From contig JAFLSO010000012.1 in NCBI GenBank assembly GCA_022510925.1, positions 1-49,368 on the forward strand: DNA of 49,368 bases, read 5' to 3'. The notes beneath the pieces are model-generated. The model was not told where the DNA came from. It searched no databases and was given only the letters and a program-made list of their open reading frames with translations. The translations under genes and the position numbers were made by a program. Below are positions 25,100 through 34,149 of the stretch, piece after piece. Each line of letters opens with the position of its first letter. Position 1 is the stretch's first letter. Source of the DNA: Treponema sp. (GTDB lineage Bacteria; Spirochaetota; Spirochaetia; Treponematales; Treponemataceae).

Positions 25100-25962
25100 G
25101 AAATCCTTTCTCCATATTCATGCGCAGGCAGAAGAGACCCTCGGAGCCGGCCATGCACGCGAAACGCAGCTGGAAAAAAAGAGGCCGCAGCGTGAGCTTC
25201 TCAAAGACAATGCTGTGCCTGGCGCTGCTGTTCCTGTTCATCCCCCTGTTCGTGATAGTGTTCTACTCCTTCAACGAGTCCAAGGACACCACGTTCACGC
25301 GGGTGTCGTTCGTGTGGTACGAGAGGCTTTTCCTGCAGTCCGGGGATTTGTGGGGCTCGCTCTTCAACAGCCTGCTGGTAGCGTTCCTTTCCTCTCTGGT
25401 GGCCACGATTCTGGGAACGCTTGCGGCCATAGGAATAAGCTGGTACAAATTCTTCGGGAAAAGCTACATACAGTCCATAAGTTTTCTGCCCATGGTCCTG
25501 CCCGAGGTTATAATGGGCGTGTCCATGCTCATATTTTTCAGCGCCATAAAACTATCGCTGGGACTGGCCACCATTTTCATCGCTCACACCACATTCTGCC
25601 TTCCGTTCGTATACCTTATGGTGAGCGCGCGCATAGACGAGTTCGACTACTCCATAATAGAGGCCAGCCACGACTTGGGCGCGAGCGAGGCGCAGACTCT
25701 GTTCCACGTTATAATTCCCGCCATAATGCCCGGCATAATCTCCGGCTTTATGATGAGCGTAACCATGTCGCTGGAGGACTATGTCATCACATCGCTGGTG
25801 AGCGGACCGGGAAGCACCACGCTTCCGCTCTACGTCTACTCCATGATAAGGTTCGGCGTAAGCCCCGTAATAAACTCGCTCTCGTTCGTGCTGATTCTCG
25901 CAATCTGCATGCTTACATTCATATTCAGGAAAAGCCTTAAGAGCTTTGCTTCCGCAAGATAG
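25096..25962 (+). CDS. potC: spermidine/putrescine ABC transporter permease
   Basis: Second permease, 288 residues, with a basic N-terminal tail (MRNPFSIFMRRQKRPSEP and KRSWKKRGRS) before six membrane segments. The EAA loop reads IIEASHDLGASEAQTLFHVIIPAIMPG. The ATG at 25096 overlaps the potB stop by 4 bases and is preceded by AAGGAGGGG. It pairs with PotB to form the translocation path. Confidence 0.95.
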   Translation: MRNPFSIFMRRQKRPSEPAMHAKRSWKKRGRSVSFSKTMLCLALLFLFIPLFVIVFYSFNESKDTTFTRVSFVWYERLFLQSGDLWGSLFNSLLVAFLSSLVATILGTLAAIGISWYKFFGKSYIQSISFLPMVLPEVIMGVSMLIFFSAIKLSLGLATIFIAHTTFCLPFVYLMVSARIDEFDYSIIEASHDLGASEAQTLFHVIIPAIMPGIISGFMMSVTMSLEDYVITSLVSGPGSTTLPLYVYSMIRFGVSPVINSLSFVLILAICMLTFIFRKSLKSFASAR

Positions 25963-25970
25963 GAGACACT

Positions 25971-27017
25971 ATGAGAAAATCATTTCTGAAACTTGCCGTG
26001 GCCGCGGTGGTCCCGGCATTAATGCTGGCATCCTGCGCTAAGAATGAGAACACTCTCTATCTCTACAACTGGACATATTACACTCCGGACGAGGTGCTGC
26101 GCGACTTTGAGAAGGAATTCGGCGTTACGGTCAAGACAGACAGCTACGCCTCGAACGAGGAGATGTACGCAAAGCTTCGCGCCGGCGCAAAAGGCTACGA
26201 CATAGTGGTGCCGTCGCAGGACTACGTGTCCATAATGATTAAGCAGGGAATGCTGCAGAAACTGGACCAGGAGAGGCTCACCAACCGGGGGAACATAAAT
26301 CCTCAGGTGCTGGAGAAAGCCACCTATGATCCGGACATGGAGTATGCGGTGCCGTACTACTTCGGCGCGGCGGGCGTGAGCGTGAACAAGACGAAAGTGC
26401 CGGACGGCGGCTACGAGCGCAGCTGGAATATTTTTGCCGACAAGCGTTTCGCCGGGGCTGCAACCATGATGGACGACATGCGCGAGGTCATGGGAGACGC
26501 GCTCGCACATCTGGGATACGACATAAACACCCTGGATGAGGGCCAGCTCAAGGAGGCTGCGCGGCTTGTTTCCGATGAGTGGAAGCCGAACCTGGTAAAA
26601 TTCGACGCGGAGGGATTCGGCAAAAGCTTCGCCAGCGGGGACTTCTGGCTGTGCCAGGGCTACGCGGAAGTCATTTACGGCGAGGTGCCGGAGGAGAAAT
26701 GGGCGGAGACCATAGACTTTTTCATTCCGCAGGAAGGCGGTCCCAGCTACCTGGACAGCATGTGCATCCTTAAAGACGCGCCCCACGCGGAGCTGGCGAA
26801 CGAATTCATAAACTACATGCACAGGCCGGAGGTCTACGCCAAATTCCTGGACGCGTTCAGGTTCCCGTGCTTCGTGAACATGAAGGCCGCTGAGTACACC
26901 ACAAAGACTCCCATGTATGAGGCCGAGCAGATGAGTAACTGCACTCTTAAAGAGGACCTGGGCGAGGGCCTGGACAAATACAACGAGCTGTGGGAGGAGA
27001 TCCGCTTCAAGGACTGA
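25971..27017 (+). CDS. potD: spermidine/putrescine-binding lipoprotein
   Basis: The extracytoplasmic polyamine-binding component, 348 residues. The signal peptide ends in a lipobox LASC with Cys near 22, so it is a lipoprotein rather than the free periplasmic form of E. coli. The PotD fold starts with NTLYLYNWTYYTPDEVLRDFEKEFG, followed by YDIVVPSQDYVSIMIKQGML and VPYYFGAAGVSVN. Acidic ligand residues in SYLDSMCILKDAPH fit amine binding. It starts 8 bases after potC with AGGAG upstream and ends the operon at a strong terminator. Confidence 0.95.
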   Translation: MRKSFLKLAVAAVVPALMLASCAKNENTLYLYNWTYYTPDEVLRDFEKEFGVTVKTDSYASNEEMYAKLRAGAKGYDIVVPSQDYVSIMIKQGMLQKLDQERLTNRGNINPQVLEKATYDPDMEYAVPYYFGAAGVSVNKTKVPDGGYERSWNIFADKRFAGAATMMDDMREVMGDALAHLGYDINTLDEGQLKEAARLVSDEWKPNLVKFDAEGFGKSFASGDFWLCQGYAEVIYGEVPEEKWAETIDFFIPQEGGPSYLDSMCILKDAPHAELANEFINYMHRPEVYAKFLDAFRFPCFVNMKAAEYTTKTPMYEAEQMSNCTLKEDLGEGLDKYNELWEEIRFKD

Positions 27018-27054
27018 GACGGGCACAGCTCTCCGCGTCATACACAAAAGATTC

Positions 27055-27083
27055 AAGGCGCATCGCGGAGGTGCGCCTTTTTT
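27055..27083 (+). terminator. intrinsic terminator of potABCD
   Basis: AAGGCGCA and TGCGCCTT form an 8-bp stem with a 9-base loop, followed by a T run to 27083. Confidence 0.9.
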
Positions 27084-27097
27084 GCAGCGAAAAACTA

Positions 27098-27127
27098 TTA
27101 TGAAAAAAAGAGGTTATGGTATATAAT
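27098..27127 (+). promoter_or_regulatory. promoter of the GGDEF-EAL gene
   Basis: TATAAT at 27122-27127 with TTATGA at 27098-27103 (18-base spacer). The leader of about 23 nt has only a weak AAGG site before the ATG at 27157. Confidence 0.5.
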
Positions 27128-27156
27128 AATCTTACAGAATTAAAAAAGGTAAAAGA

Positions 27157-28962
27157 ATGCTTAGAAGCGAAGACTATAAGAATGTTTTAGAGACCATATC
27201 CACTCCCCTTCTGGTAACCAAGCCCATATTCAACGACAAGAACGAGATAGCGGATTTCATGATAGAGTTCGCGAACGAGGCCGTATCTGACATAACCAAA
27301 TCACTGGTGCGGGCAGGAATGATGTACTCAGATTTCAAGGACCGTCTCTCAAAGGAGCTTTCATGGCAGGAGATGGCGCAGAATGTGCTCACCAAGGAAA
27401 GTCCGCAGGACAAGACGTTCTACTCCATAATGGGCAACTGCTGGCTTAAGGTCATAATGAGCCGAGTGGCGGGCGGATACGTGGCCATCACCCTGACCAA
27501 CATCTCGAAGGACAAGGAGAACGAGCAGCAGCTTAAAAGGCAGAACCTGCGGCTGGCATCGCTTACCGACGAGCTCAGCATGAGCCGCTCCAGCCTGCGC
27601 ACAGAGCTTGACAACATACAGACTTTAAATCAGCAGCTTCTTTTCGCCGCCTACCACGACACCATGACCAACCTGAACAACCGCGCCTGCTTCAACAAAT
27701 GCAGCGCGCAGGCCGAGGAGGAGGCATCCAGAAAAGAGAATAAATTCGGCATCTTACTCTTTGACATAGACAACCTGAGGAACATAAACGAAAGCCGCGG
27801 GCATCAGGCCGGCGATGACGTGATAAGGAGGACGGCATCCATACTGCGCCAGCTTGAGGGCGAGGATGTGACACCGTTCAGATTCGGCGGGGATGAATTC
27901 ATACTCCTGAAGCGCGGCATAAGCGCCCGCGATGAGATGACGCCTCTGGGAGACGCGCTGCTCTCCGCCATGGGCAATGCGGGCATAAGCATATCGGGCG
28001 GCATAGCGATTTATCCTGACGACTCCACGCTTACCGAGGATCTTTTAAAATACGCCGACATGGCAAAAAGCGAGGTCAAGAAGAACGGCAAGAATTCGCT
28101 GGTGTTCTTCCATCAGGTCATGCAGGAGAAATTCCTTGCGAAAATAAACATAGAGCAGAAACTTTCCAAGGCCATAGCGGACGAGGTGTTCCAGCTGTAT
28201 TTCCAGCCGCAGTTCGACGTGAACTCCGGGGCACTGCGCGGATTCGAGGCCCTGCTGCGCTGGCATGACGACGAGCTGGGGTGGATAAGCCCTGACCAGT
28301 TCGTTCCTCTGGCGGAGGAGACCAATCTGGTGGTACCGCTGGGCGACTGGGTGACCGAGACCGCGCTCAGCACCATAGCCGCATGGGAAAGGGACTTTAA
28401 CTTTACTGGGCGCGTGTCCGTGAACGTATCGCCCGTGCAGTTCAAGCAGCCTGACTTCTTGGAAAAGCTCACGGAGAAAATAAGCCGCACCGGCATAAAC
28501 GTGGCGCACCTGGAGCTTGAGATTACGGAGGGAATGCTCATAGACAACGTGGAGGAGACCGTGGAGAAACTGAGCAGAATCCGCGGGATGGGCATAGGCA
28601 TCTCCCTGGACGACTTCGGGACGGGATACTCTTCCCTGCGCTACCTCCAGATTCTTCCGCTGACCACGCTCAAAATAGACAAGTCCTTCATTTCTAACAT
28701 AGACTCGCACGGAAGCGCCGAGGCAAACATAACGGAGAGCATAGTGTCCATGGTCTCAAAGATGGGGCTGGACACCATAGCGGAGGGCGTGGAGACAAAC
28801 GCGCAGCTTGACGTGCTTAAGAGAATAAACTGCCACACCGTTCAGGGATTCCTTAAAGGAAAGCCCATGCCTAAAAACCTTTGCGAGCGCATGCTTGGAG
28901 GAGACACGTCCGCCATACTCACAGCGGGCGGCGCCCCCACGGAGAGCGGAAGCCTCACCTAG
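27157..28962 (+). CDS. GGDEF-EAL protein, c-di-GMP turnover
   Basis: A soluble 601-residue protein with a possible PAS-like sensor (1-115), a coiled coil (about 118-162), a GGDEF domain and an EAL domain. The GGDEF motif is intact (FRFGGDEFILL, 244-248). The EAL domain keeps EAL at 364-366 (FEALLRW) and the later catalytic blocks NVSPVQF, LELEITEG, DDFGTGYSSL, LKIDKSFI, EGVET and QGFLKGKP, so phosphodiesterase activity is likely. Whether the cyclase half is active, or only binds GTP to stimulate the EAL domain, cannot be told. There are no membrane segments. It follows potD but has its own promoter after a terminator. Its end overlaps the opposite gene by 8 bases. Confidence 0.95.
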   Translation: MLRSEDYKNVLETISTPLLVTKPIFNDKNEIADFMIEFANEAVSDITKSLVRAGMMYSDFKDRLSKELSWQEMAQNVLTKESPQDKTFYSIMGNCWLKVIMSRVAGGYVAITLTNISKDKENEQQLKRQNLRLASLTDELSMSRSSLRTELDNIQTLNQQLLFAAYHDTMTNLNNRACFNKCSAQAEEEASRKENKFGILLFDIDNLRNINESRGHQAGDDVIRRTASILRQLEGEDVTPFRFGGDEFILLKRGISARDEMTPLGDALLSAMGNAGISISGGIAIYPDDSTLTEDLLKYADMAKSEVKKNGKNSLVFFHQVMQEKFLAKINIEQKLSKAIADEVFQLYFQPQFDVNSGALRGFEALLRWHDDELGWISPDQFVPLAEETNLVVPLGDWVTETALSTIAAWERDFNFTGRVSVNVSPVQFKQPDFLEKLTEKISRTGINVAHLELEITEGMLIDNVEETVEKLSRIRGMGIGISLDDFGTGYSSLRYLQILPLTTLKIDKSFISNIDSHGSAEANITESIVSMVSKMGLDTIAEGVETNAQLDVLKRINCHTVQGFLKGKPMPKNLCERMLGGDTSAILTAGGAPTESGSLT

Positions 28963-29371
28963 TGCCAGTGCTCCCGGGAACCCTGTACTCAACGTAGCGC
29001 ACACGCCCCTCCTCCACAGCGGCACGAACCTCTTTCTCGCGCGTGCTAAGGGAGCCCTTTCCGCTCTTCACCTCTATGAGAAGCACCTCCTCTATTCCTG
29101 CGCCCTCCGCGCTTCCGGGAAACGCTATGAAATCCACAGGCTTTCCTATGAAGCGCGCATCCGCAGGATTGCACGGAAAACCGGGCAGAAACGGCGCCAC
29201 CTGCTCCGCAAGCTGCCCTCCCAGAACCGCACGGCTTCTTCTAACCGCGTCCTCACGGGCCTCCCGGATTTTCTTCCTGTCAATCAGGCTCTGGAGGAGC
29301 CTTCCCAGAAACAGTGCCAGAAAAAACACCGCCGCCATAATCACAGCCATAAGTCCGTTACTGAAATCCAT
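28955..29371 (-). CDS. membrane-anchored Holliday-junction-resolvase-like nuclease
   Basis: A 138-residue protein with one N-terminal membrane segment (7-27), a basic helical linker (31-48) and a small domain that resembles the family described as endonuclease related to archaeal Holliday junction resolvase. The PD-(D/E)xK-like residues can be placed: Asp80 in RFIGKPVDFIAF and Glu100-x-Lys102 in LLIEVKSGKGSLSTREKEV. The substrate and the reason for membrane anchoring are unknown. ATG 29371 is chosen over the upstream ATG 29416 because a TATACT box lies between them, 7 bases before 29371; with no Shine-Dalgarno this predicts a leaderless mRNA. Confidence 0.75.
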   Translation of the reverse strand: MDFSNGLMAVIMAAVFFLALFLGRLLQSLIDRKKIREAREDAVRRSRAVLGGQLAEQVAPFLPGFPCNPADARFIGKPVDFIAFPGSAEGAGIEEVLLIEVKSGKGSLSTREKEVRAAVEEGRVRYVEYRVPGSTGTR

Positions 29372-29378
29372 AAGATAA

Positions 29379-29408
29379 AGTATAACAGCGTAAGATAAAA
29401 AATGCCAC
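29379..29408 (-). promoter_or_regulatory. promoter of the resolvase-like gene, predicted leaderless
   Basis: Minus-strand GTGGCA (29408-29403), 18 bases, TATACT (29384-29379), then 7 bases to the ATG. The -35 is only a partial match. Confidence 0.5.
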
Positions 29409-29476
29409 GCTGTCATGCGCCCCGCGTCCGCGTGAATTTACAACCCATAAAACTTGATAAATATCGTAAATAATTG

Positions 29477-29505
29477 TTGCAAATCTCCCTAAGCAATGCT
29501 AAACT
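29477..29505 (+). promoter_or_regulatory. promoter of the GH51 operon
   Basis: TTGCAA at 29477-29482, 17 bases, TAAACT at 29500-29505 preceded by TGC (extended -10). The predicted leader is about 77 nt. Confidence 0.7.
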
Positions 29506-29514
29506 GAATTGCTT
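29491..29514 (+). promoter_or_regulatory. inverted repeat around the -10 of the GH51 operon
   Basis: AAGCAAT (29491-29497) and ATTGCTT (29508-29514) are exact reverse complements with the -10 box between them. The placement fits a repressor operator for a sugar-responsive regulator; the regulator is not in the window. Confidence 0.5.
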
Positions 29515-29588
29515 GCAGCATGCGCCGCTACCGGAGACACGACTTGCTGAGGCGAGCATTTTAAAAACACATTCCTTGCGAGGTCAGA

Positions 29589-31085
29589 ATGAAGAATTTA
29601 GTCATAGTGGACGTGAAAGACAAAAAGCAGACCATAAGTCCGGACATCTACGGACACTTCTCGGAGCATCTGGGGCGCTGCATTTACGGCGGCTTCTGGG
29701 TGGGAAAGGACTCCCCCATCCCTAACATCCACGGCTACAACAAGGCGGTGGTTCAGGCGTTCAAGGAGCTTGACATACCGAACCTGCGCTGGCCGGGCGG
29801 ATGCTTCGCGGACGAATATCACTGGAAGGACGGAATAGGCCCCAAGGAGAACCGCAAGCGCATGGTGAACACCAACTGGGGCGGCGTGGTGGAGGACAAC
29901 TCTTTCGGCACGCATGAGTTCATGGGGCTCTGCGACGAGCTCGGCTGCCAGCCGTACATCTGCGGAAACGTGGGAAGCGGAACCCCCACTGAGATGGACG
30001 AATGGATTGAGTACATGACTTTCTCGGGTGAGTCACCAATGGCTAACTTAAGGCGCGCGAACGGACGCGAGGAGCCGTGGAGCCTGCATTACTTCGGGAT
30101 AGGGAACGAGAACTGGGGCTGCGGAGGAAACATGCGCCCCGAATACTACGCGGACCTCTACAGAAGGTTCCAGACATTCGTAAGCCGCCACGGAAAATTC
30201 TTCAAGATAGCGGGCGGACCTAACGTGGATGACTACCGCTGGACAAAAGTGGTCATGAAGAACGCGCACAAATTCATAGACGGCCTTAGCCTGCACTACT
30301 ACACCTACGAGTATGAGTTCGAGGACAAGCGGCCCGCCACTGGATTCACAAAAGAGGGCTGGTACCGCATAATGAGGAACGCGTACCGCATGGACGAGCT
30401 CATACGCCGTCACTCTGAGATAATGGACAAATACGATCCCAAGAAACGCATAGCGCTCGTGGTCGATGAGTGGGGCAACTGGTTCGCTCCTGAGCCCGGA
30501 ACAAACCCCGGATTCCTCTATCAGCAGAACAGCGTGTGCGACGCGGTTGTGGCGGCCATACACCTTAACATATTCAACAACAGGTCAGACCGCGTAAGGA
30601 TAGCGAATCTGGCGCAGGCGGTTAACGTGCTGCAGGCACCGATCCTTACAGAGGGTGACAAAATCGTGAAGACCCCCACATGGTATGTGCTCCACCAGTA
30701 CAAGGATCACATGGGCGCCATGCTACTTGGCTCGTCCGTGGCCACAGAGAGCGCAGGACTTTACGAGAAGCAGATTACGGTGCCGGGCATGAACGCGTCC
30801 GCGTCGGAGAAAACCGAGGGAGGAAAGACACGCTACCTTGTGACACTGGCGAACGCTGACGCTGACAGCTCAAGGACAGTGGATGTGTCCCTGGCGAATT
30901 TCACTGGAAAAATCTCAGGCGCCAGGGCAACTATAGTTACCGGCGAGAAAATGGACACAGTGAACACATTCGCCAAGGACGACGCCGTAACGGAGAAAGC
31001 GCTAGCTGTGAAGATTCTTGATGCAGGCACAGTGCAGGTCGAGCTTGCGGCGCATTCGGTCGCGGCCATAACCATAGAGGCTTAG
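29589..31085 (+). CDS. GH51 alpha-L-arabinofuranosidase
   Basis: Removes terminal arabinofuranose from arabino-oligosaccharides. The 498 residues lack a signal peptide, so it works in the cytoplasm on imported oligomers. The TIM barrel carries the acid/base Glu in [10 protein letters not shown] and the nucleophile Glu in [10 protein letters not shown], with [20 protein letters not shown] early in the barrel. A C-terminal beta domain follows. The start ATG at 29589 has GAGGTCAG upstream. It is first in an operon with a Cys-rich protein and a second GH51 enzyme; the two enzymes are distant paralogues, so they probably differ in linkage preference. Confidence 0.95.
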   Translation: MKNLVIVDVKDKKQTISPDIYGHFSEHLGRCIYGGFWVGKDSPIPNIHGYNKAVVQAFKELDIPNLRWPGGCFADEYHWKDGIGPKENRKRMVNTNWGGVVEDNSFGTHEFMGLCDELGCQPYICGNVGSGTPTEMDEWIEYMTFSGESPMANLRRANGREEPWSLHYFGIGNENWGCGGNMRPEYYADLYRRFQTFVSRHGKFFKIAGGPNVDDYRWTKVVMKNAHKFIDGLSLHYYTYEYEFEDKRPATGFTKEGWYRIMRNAYRMDELIRRHSEIMDKYDPKKRIALVVDEWGNWFAPEPGTNPGFLYQQNSVCDAVVAAIHLNIFNNRSDRVRIANLAQAVNVLQAPILTEGDKIVKTPTWYVLHQYKDHMGAMLLGSSVATESAGLYEKQITVPGMNASASEKTEGGKTRYLVTLANADADSSRTVDVSLANFTGKISGARATIVTGEKMDTVNTFAKDDAVTEKALAVKILDAGTVQVELAAHSVAAITIEA

Positions 31086-31090
31086 TTCCC

Positions 31091-31123
31091 GGGCGGCATC
31101 ATGCTCCCCTGAGACAGCCGCCC
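31091..31123 (+). other. intercistronic hairpin in the GH51 operon
   Basis: GGGCGGC and GCCGCCC pair perfectly around a 19-base loop just after the first GH51 gene. No T run follows, so it more likely stabilises the upstream mRNA or reduces read-through than terminates. Confidence 0.5.
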
Positions 31124-31147
31124 GCAGCATTACAGGAGGGCCCTGCC

Positions 31148-31423
31148 GTGCAGGAAACAGACTTCTGCCCCAGATGCGAGCGTCTTGCGCTGCAAAGGCT
31201 TCTTACGCCGGACAACATCATGCGGGACATCTCTTCCATGGCATACGTGGAGGGCGTGACCACTCCGTCAAATGAATACGAGAAGCGGCTCGGCACATGC
31301 TTTTCCTGCGAGGCGCTGCAGGGAAGAACCACATGCGCGCACTCAGGCAGCCTGGTCGCGTACCGCGCTAAAATCATGGGCGCGTCATGCCCGTATCCGG
31401 GAAAAGACAAATGGAGGCAGTGA
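31148..31423 (+). CDS. small Cys-rich protein, DUF6171-like
   Basis: A 91-residue protein with Cys at 7, 10, 51, 54, 63 and 81 (FCPRC, CFSC, TTC and ASCPYPG), which could form a zinc-ribbon-like site. The pattern, with a C-terminal YRAKIMGASCPYPGKDKW segment, resembles DUF6171 proteins as I recall them; the function is unknown. The start is GTG at 31148 with AGGAGGG upstream. It sits between the two GH51 genes, which suggests co-expression but not necessarily a sugar-related role. Confidence 0.75.
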   Translation: MQETDFCPRCERLALQRLLTPDNIMRDISSMAYVEGVTTPSNEYEKRLGTCFSCEALQGRTTCAHSGSLVAYRAKIMGASCPYPGKDKWRQ

Positions 31424-31478
31424 GCCCGCCGCTTTCCGCTTGAAAAACGACATGAATATTTTGAGAGGTTATTAGAGA

Positions 31479-32972
31479 ATGAAGAGCAAGATTACCATCG
31501 TCAAGGACTTTACGCTTGCGAAAACCGATGAGGGGCTTTTCAGCTCATTCATCGAGCATTTAGGGCGCGCCGTGTACACGGGCATTTACGAGCCCGGGCA
31601 TCCCGAGGCGGACGAGCAGGGTTTCAGGCGCGACGTAATCGGCATGGTGAAGGACCTGCGCGTGGGCATGGTCCGATATCCCGGCGGAAATTTCCTCTCT
31701 GGCTACGACTGGAAGGACGGAATAGGTCCGCGCGATAAAAGGCCGGTAAGGCTGGACAGGGCGTGGCACACCATAGAGCCAAACAAAGTGGGCATAGATG
31801 AATTCACAGACTGGGCAAGAAAAGCCGGGACCAAAGTCATGGGCGCGGTGAACATGGGGACGGGCACACCGCAGGACGCCGGAGACCTGGTGGAATACTG
31901 CAATTTCCCGGGCGGCACATACTGGTCGGATTTACGGAAAGCAAACGGGCACGCCGAGCCGTACGCCATAAAGACATGGTGCATAGGAAACGAGATGGAC
32001 GGCCCATGGCAGATATGCCATCTGGACGCTGACGAGTACGGAAAAAAAGCGCGTGAGGCCGCGAAAATCATGAAATGGACGGACGACTCCATAAAAGTGG
32101 TCGTCTGCGGAAGCGCCTCCAGCGGAATGCCGTCTTACCCGGAGTGGGACAGGACAGTGCTGGAGCACACATACGATCTGGCGGACTACATCTCCATCCA
32201 CCGCTACTTTGAGAACTACGGCAACGACGATGACTTTCTAGCGAGCTTCTACGACATGGACGAGTTCATAAAAACCGCCGCAGCCACATGCGACTACGTC
32301 AAGGCCCTGAAAAGAAGCGGCAAGACGATGTACCTTTCGTTCGATGAGTGGAACATCTGGTACCAGCAGAAAAAAGCGGACCATCCGTGGCAGGAGGCGC
32401 CCCGCATACTGGAGGACCACTACTCCCTCCTTGACGCGCTGGCTTTCGGCGGAATGGCAATCACCCTGCTGAACCACGCGGACAGAGTCAGGGTGGCGTG
32501 CCTTGCGCAGCTGGTGAACGTAATCGCGCCCATTTTCACGGAGCCGGGAAAAGGCGCTTACAGGCAGAGCATTTACTGGCCGTTCCGCGACATATCAGTA
32601 TACGGACGCGGCACGGTGCTTACGCCGGTGGTGCGGACAGAGAGCAAAGTCACGGAGAAATACGGTGAGGTCCCCGCCGCAGTTTACGCCACTGTACTGA
32701 GCGATGACGAGACAGAGCTTACGGTGTTCGCGCTTAACACCAGCAAAACGGAGCGCACGGACCTGAGCATTAGCCTGATGAATTTCGGCGGGACAAAAAT
32801 GTTCTGCCGCACGGAGATGACAGGAGACGACCTGAGCGCAAGGAATTCACTGGAGGCGCCGGACGCAGTGTGCAACAGGGACGCTCCCCTGTCACAGGGC
32901 GACAACGGCACATACACGGTGAGCCTTTCCCCCGCAAGCTGGAACGTGATGCGCTTTAAGCTGGGAGAGTAA
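31479..32972 (+). CDS. GH51 alpha-L-arabinofuranosidase, second copy
   Basis: A 497-residue cytoplasmic enzyme of the GH51 family, closer than its neighbour to the common bacterial AbfA type. The acid/base Glu is in WCIGNEMDGPWQ, the nucleophile in LSFDEWNIWY, and VRYPGGNFLSGYDWKDGIGP marks the barrel start. The C-terminal beta domain ends at the stop. The ATG at 31479 follows GAGAGG at a long spacing. It is the last gene of the operon and faces era. Confidence 0.95.
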   Translation: MKSKITIVKDFTLAKTDEGLFSSFIEHLGRAVYTGIYEPGHPEADEQGFRRDVIGMVKDLRVGMVRYPGGNFLSGYDWKDGIGPRDKRPVRLDRAWHTIEPNKVGIDEFTDWARKAGTKVMGAVNMGTGTPQDAGDLVEYCNFPGGTYWSDLRKANGHAEPYAIKTWCIGNEMDGPWQICHLDADEYGKKAREAAKIMKWTDDSIKVVVCGSASSGMPSYPEWDRTVLEHTYDLADYISIHRYFENYGNDDDFLASFYDMDEFIKTAAATCDYVKALKRSGKTMYLSFDEWNIWYQQKKADHPWQEAPRILEDHYSLLDALAFGGMAITLLNHADRVRVACLAQLVNVIAPIFTEPGKGAYRQSIYWPFRDISVYGRGTVLTPVVRTESKVTEKYGEVPAAVYATVLSDDETELTVFALNTSKTERTDLSISLMNFGGTKMFCRTEMTGDDLSARNSLEAPDAVCNRDAPLSQGDNGTYTVSLSPASWNVMRFKLGE

Positions 32973-32975
32973 ATG

Positions 32976-32995
32976 CCGCGCGCCCCGCTGCGCGG
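32976..32995 (+). other. hairpin after the second GH51 gene
   Basis: CCGCGC and GCGCGG pair around an 8-base loop three bases beyond the stop codon. Only a weak pyrimidine tail follows, so termination here is possible but not certain. Confidence 0.4.
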
Positions 32996-33060
32996 AGCCC
33001 CGTCTTTCCCGGGCAAATCTCACTTACGCCCAGGATGCGGGCCACGCGCGGAATCTCACG

Positions 33061-33996
33061 CTAGCTGATTATTTTATTCAGCACGGCGTCTTTCTGCCGC
33101 AAGTTCTTGTCCACCTTCACCTGCAGGTCTATATCCACATTGTACGGGAATATGTCACGGCAGACGCGCATGCTCTCACGGCGTATCTGCTTTATCATGG
33201 ACGCGCCCTTTCCTATCACTATGCCTTTCTGGCTCTCGCGCTCCACACACAGCACCGCCCTGACACGCATAAGGTTCTCGCTCACCATGCGGATCTCCTC
33301 CATACGCACATAAATGGCGTGCGGAAGCTCCTGCTCCAGACGGTTCATGGCCTGCTCGCGTATTATCTCCGCGATGCGGAAGTCCACCTCCTGGTCCGTG
33401 TAGAATTCCTCAGGATAAAGGTGAGGGGATTCCGGCGCCAGAGCGTAAAGCGCCTTAAGGACATCGTTCACCCGGTGGTCGGCTTTGGCGCTTATCTCTA
33501 TGACACGCTCCCGGGGAAAATCAGGGAACATCTCGTCCACGAATTTATGGCTGCGAGCGGCGTTCGCGCGCACGTCCTCAGTCTTGTTTATAGCGATTAC
33601 AAGCTTGTCCTTGAACGGGGATGCCATAAGCGCAATCTGCCTCTCCTCATCCCCGTGCTCACGAGTGCTGTCAATGATGTAAAGTATCGCGTCGCTTTCC
33701 GCTATCTGGTCTGATGCGATTTTAGTGAGCCTGAGGTTCAGCTTTTTCTCGCTCAGATGGAGACCGGGCGTGTCCACGAAAACAAGCTGCCCCAGGCTGG
33801 TGTTCACTATTCCGCGGATGGCGTTGCGCGTTGTCTGCGGAACGGATGAGACTATGCTTATTTTCTCGCCGCTCGCCGTGTTAAGGAACGTGGATTTTCC
33901 CGCGCTGGGCCTGCCGATTATGGAGACCAGAGCCGTCCTGGGGCCCACAGCGGGCCCGGCATCCTCACTCTTCTGACTTTCTGTATCTGCTTTCAT
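33061..33996 (-). CDS. era: GTPase Era
   Basis: A GTPase that binds 16S rRNA and matures the 30S subunit. From ATG 33996 it has 311 residues: G1 GRPSAGKST at 28-36, the switch II motif VDTPGLH, G4 INKTED, and a C-terminal KH domain with GKGASMIKQIRRESMR. The N-terminal 20 residues are non-conserved. The upstream in-frame start at 34023 is rejected because the promoter lies between the two; an extended -10 ends 7 bases before ATG 33996 with no Shine-Dalgarno, so the mRNA is predicted to be leaderless. Confidence 0.95.
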   Translation of the reverse strand: MKADTESQKSEDAGPAVGPRTALVSIIGRPSAGKSTFLNTASGEKISIVSSVPQTTRNAIRGIVNTSLGQLVFVDTPGLHLSEKKLNLRLTKIASDQIAESDAILYIIDSTREHGDEERQIALMASPFKDKLVIAINKTEDVRANAARSHKFVDEMFPDFPRERVIEISAKADHRVNDVLKALYALAPESPHLYPEEFYTDQEVDFRIAEIIREQAMNRLEQELPHAIYVRMEEIRMVSENLMRVRAVLCVERESQKGIVIGKGASMIKQIRRESMRVCRDIFPYNVDIDLQVKVDKNLRQKDAVLNKIIS

Positions 33997-34003
33997 GGCG
34001 ATA

Positions 34004-34032
34004 AGTATATCAGAATCGCACAATTATTTCCA
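34004..34032 (-). promoter_or_regulatory. era promoter, predicted leaderless
   Basis: Minus-strand TGGAAA (34032-34027), 17 bases, TATACT (34009-34004) with TGA before it, then 7 bases to the ATG. Confidence 0.65.
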
Positions 34033-34099
34033 TGCGCGTAAAGCCTGCCGTGCGGCCGATGTTTTTTTCTGCGCGCCGTGTAAAAAATACGCGGATATA

Positions 34100-34108
34100 T
34101 GATATAAT
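34100..34108 (+). promoter_or_regulatory. extended -10 promoter of the ADP-ribosylglycohydrolase gene
   Basis: TGATATAAT, a perfect TGn-TATAAT, lies 41 bases before the start codon. The leader holds a strong AGGAGGGGG site, the leadered layout. Confidence 0.7.
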
Positions 34109-34149
34109 GTCCTCAGGACGATTATTCTCAGAAAACAGGAGGGGGCAAA

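Noticed and set aside
26019-27056. 345-codon open frame on the minus strand
   Set aside because: It is antisense to potD, a well-supported gene.
28962-29416. Resolvase-like protein starting at ATG 29416
   Set aside because: The -10 box at 29379-29384 lies between this ATG and 29371, and the extra residues before the membrane segment are not needed.
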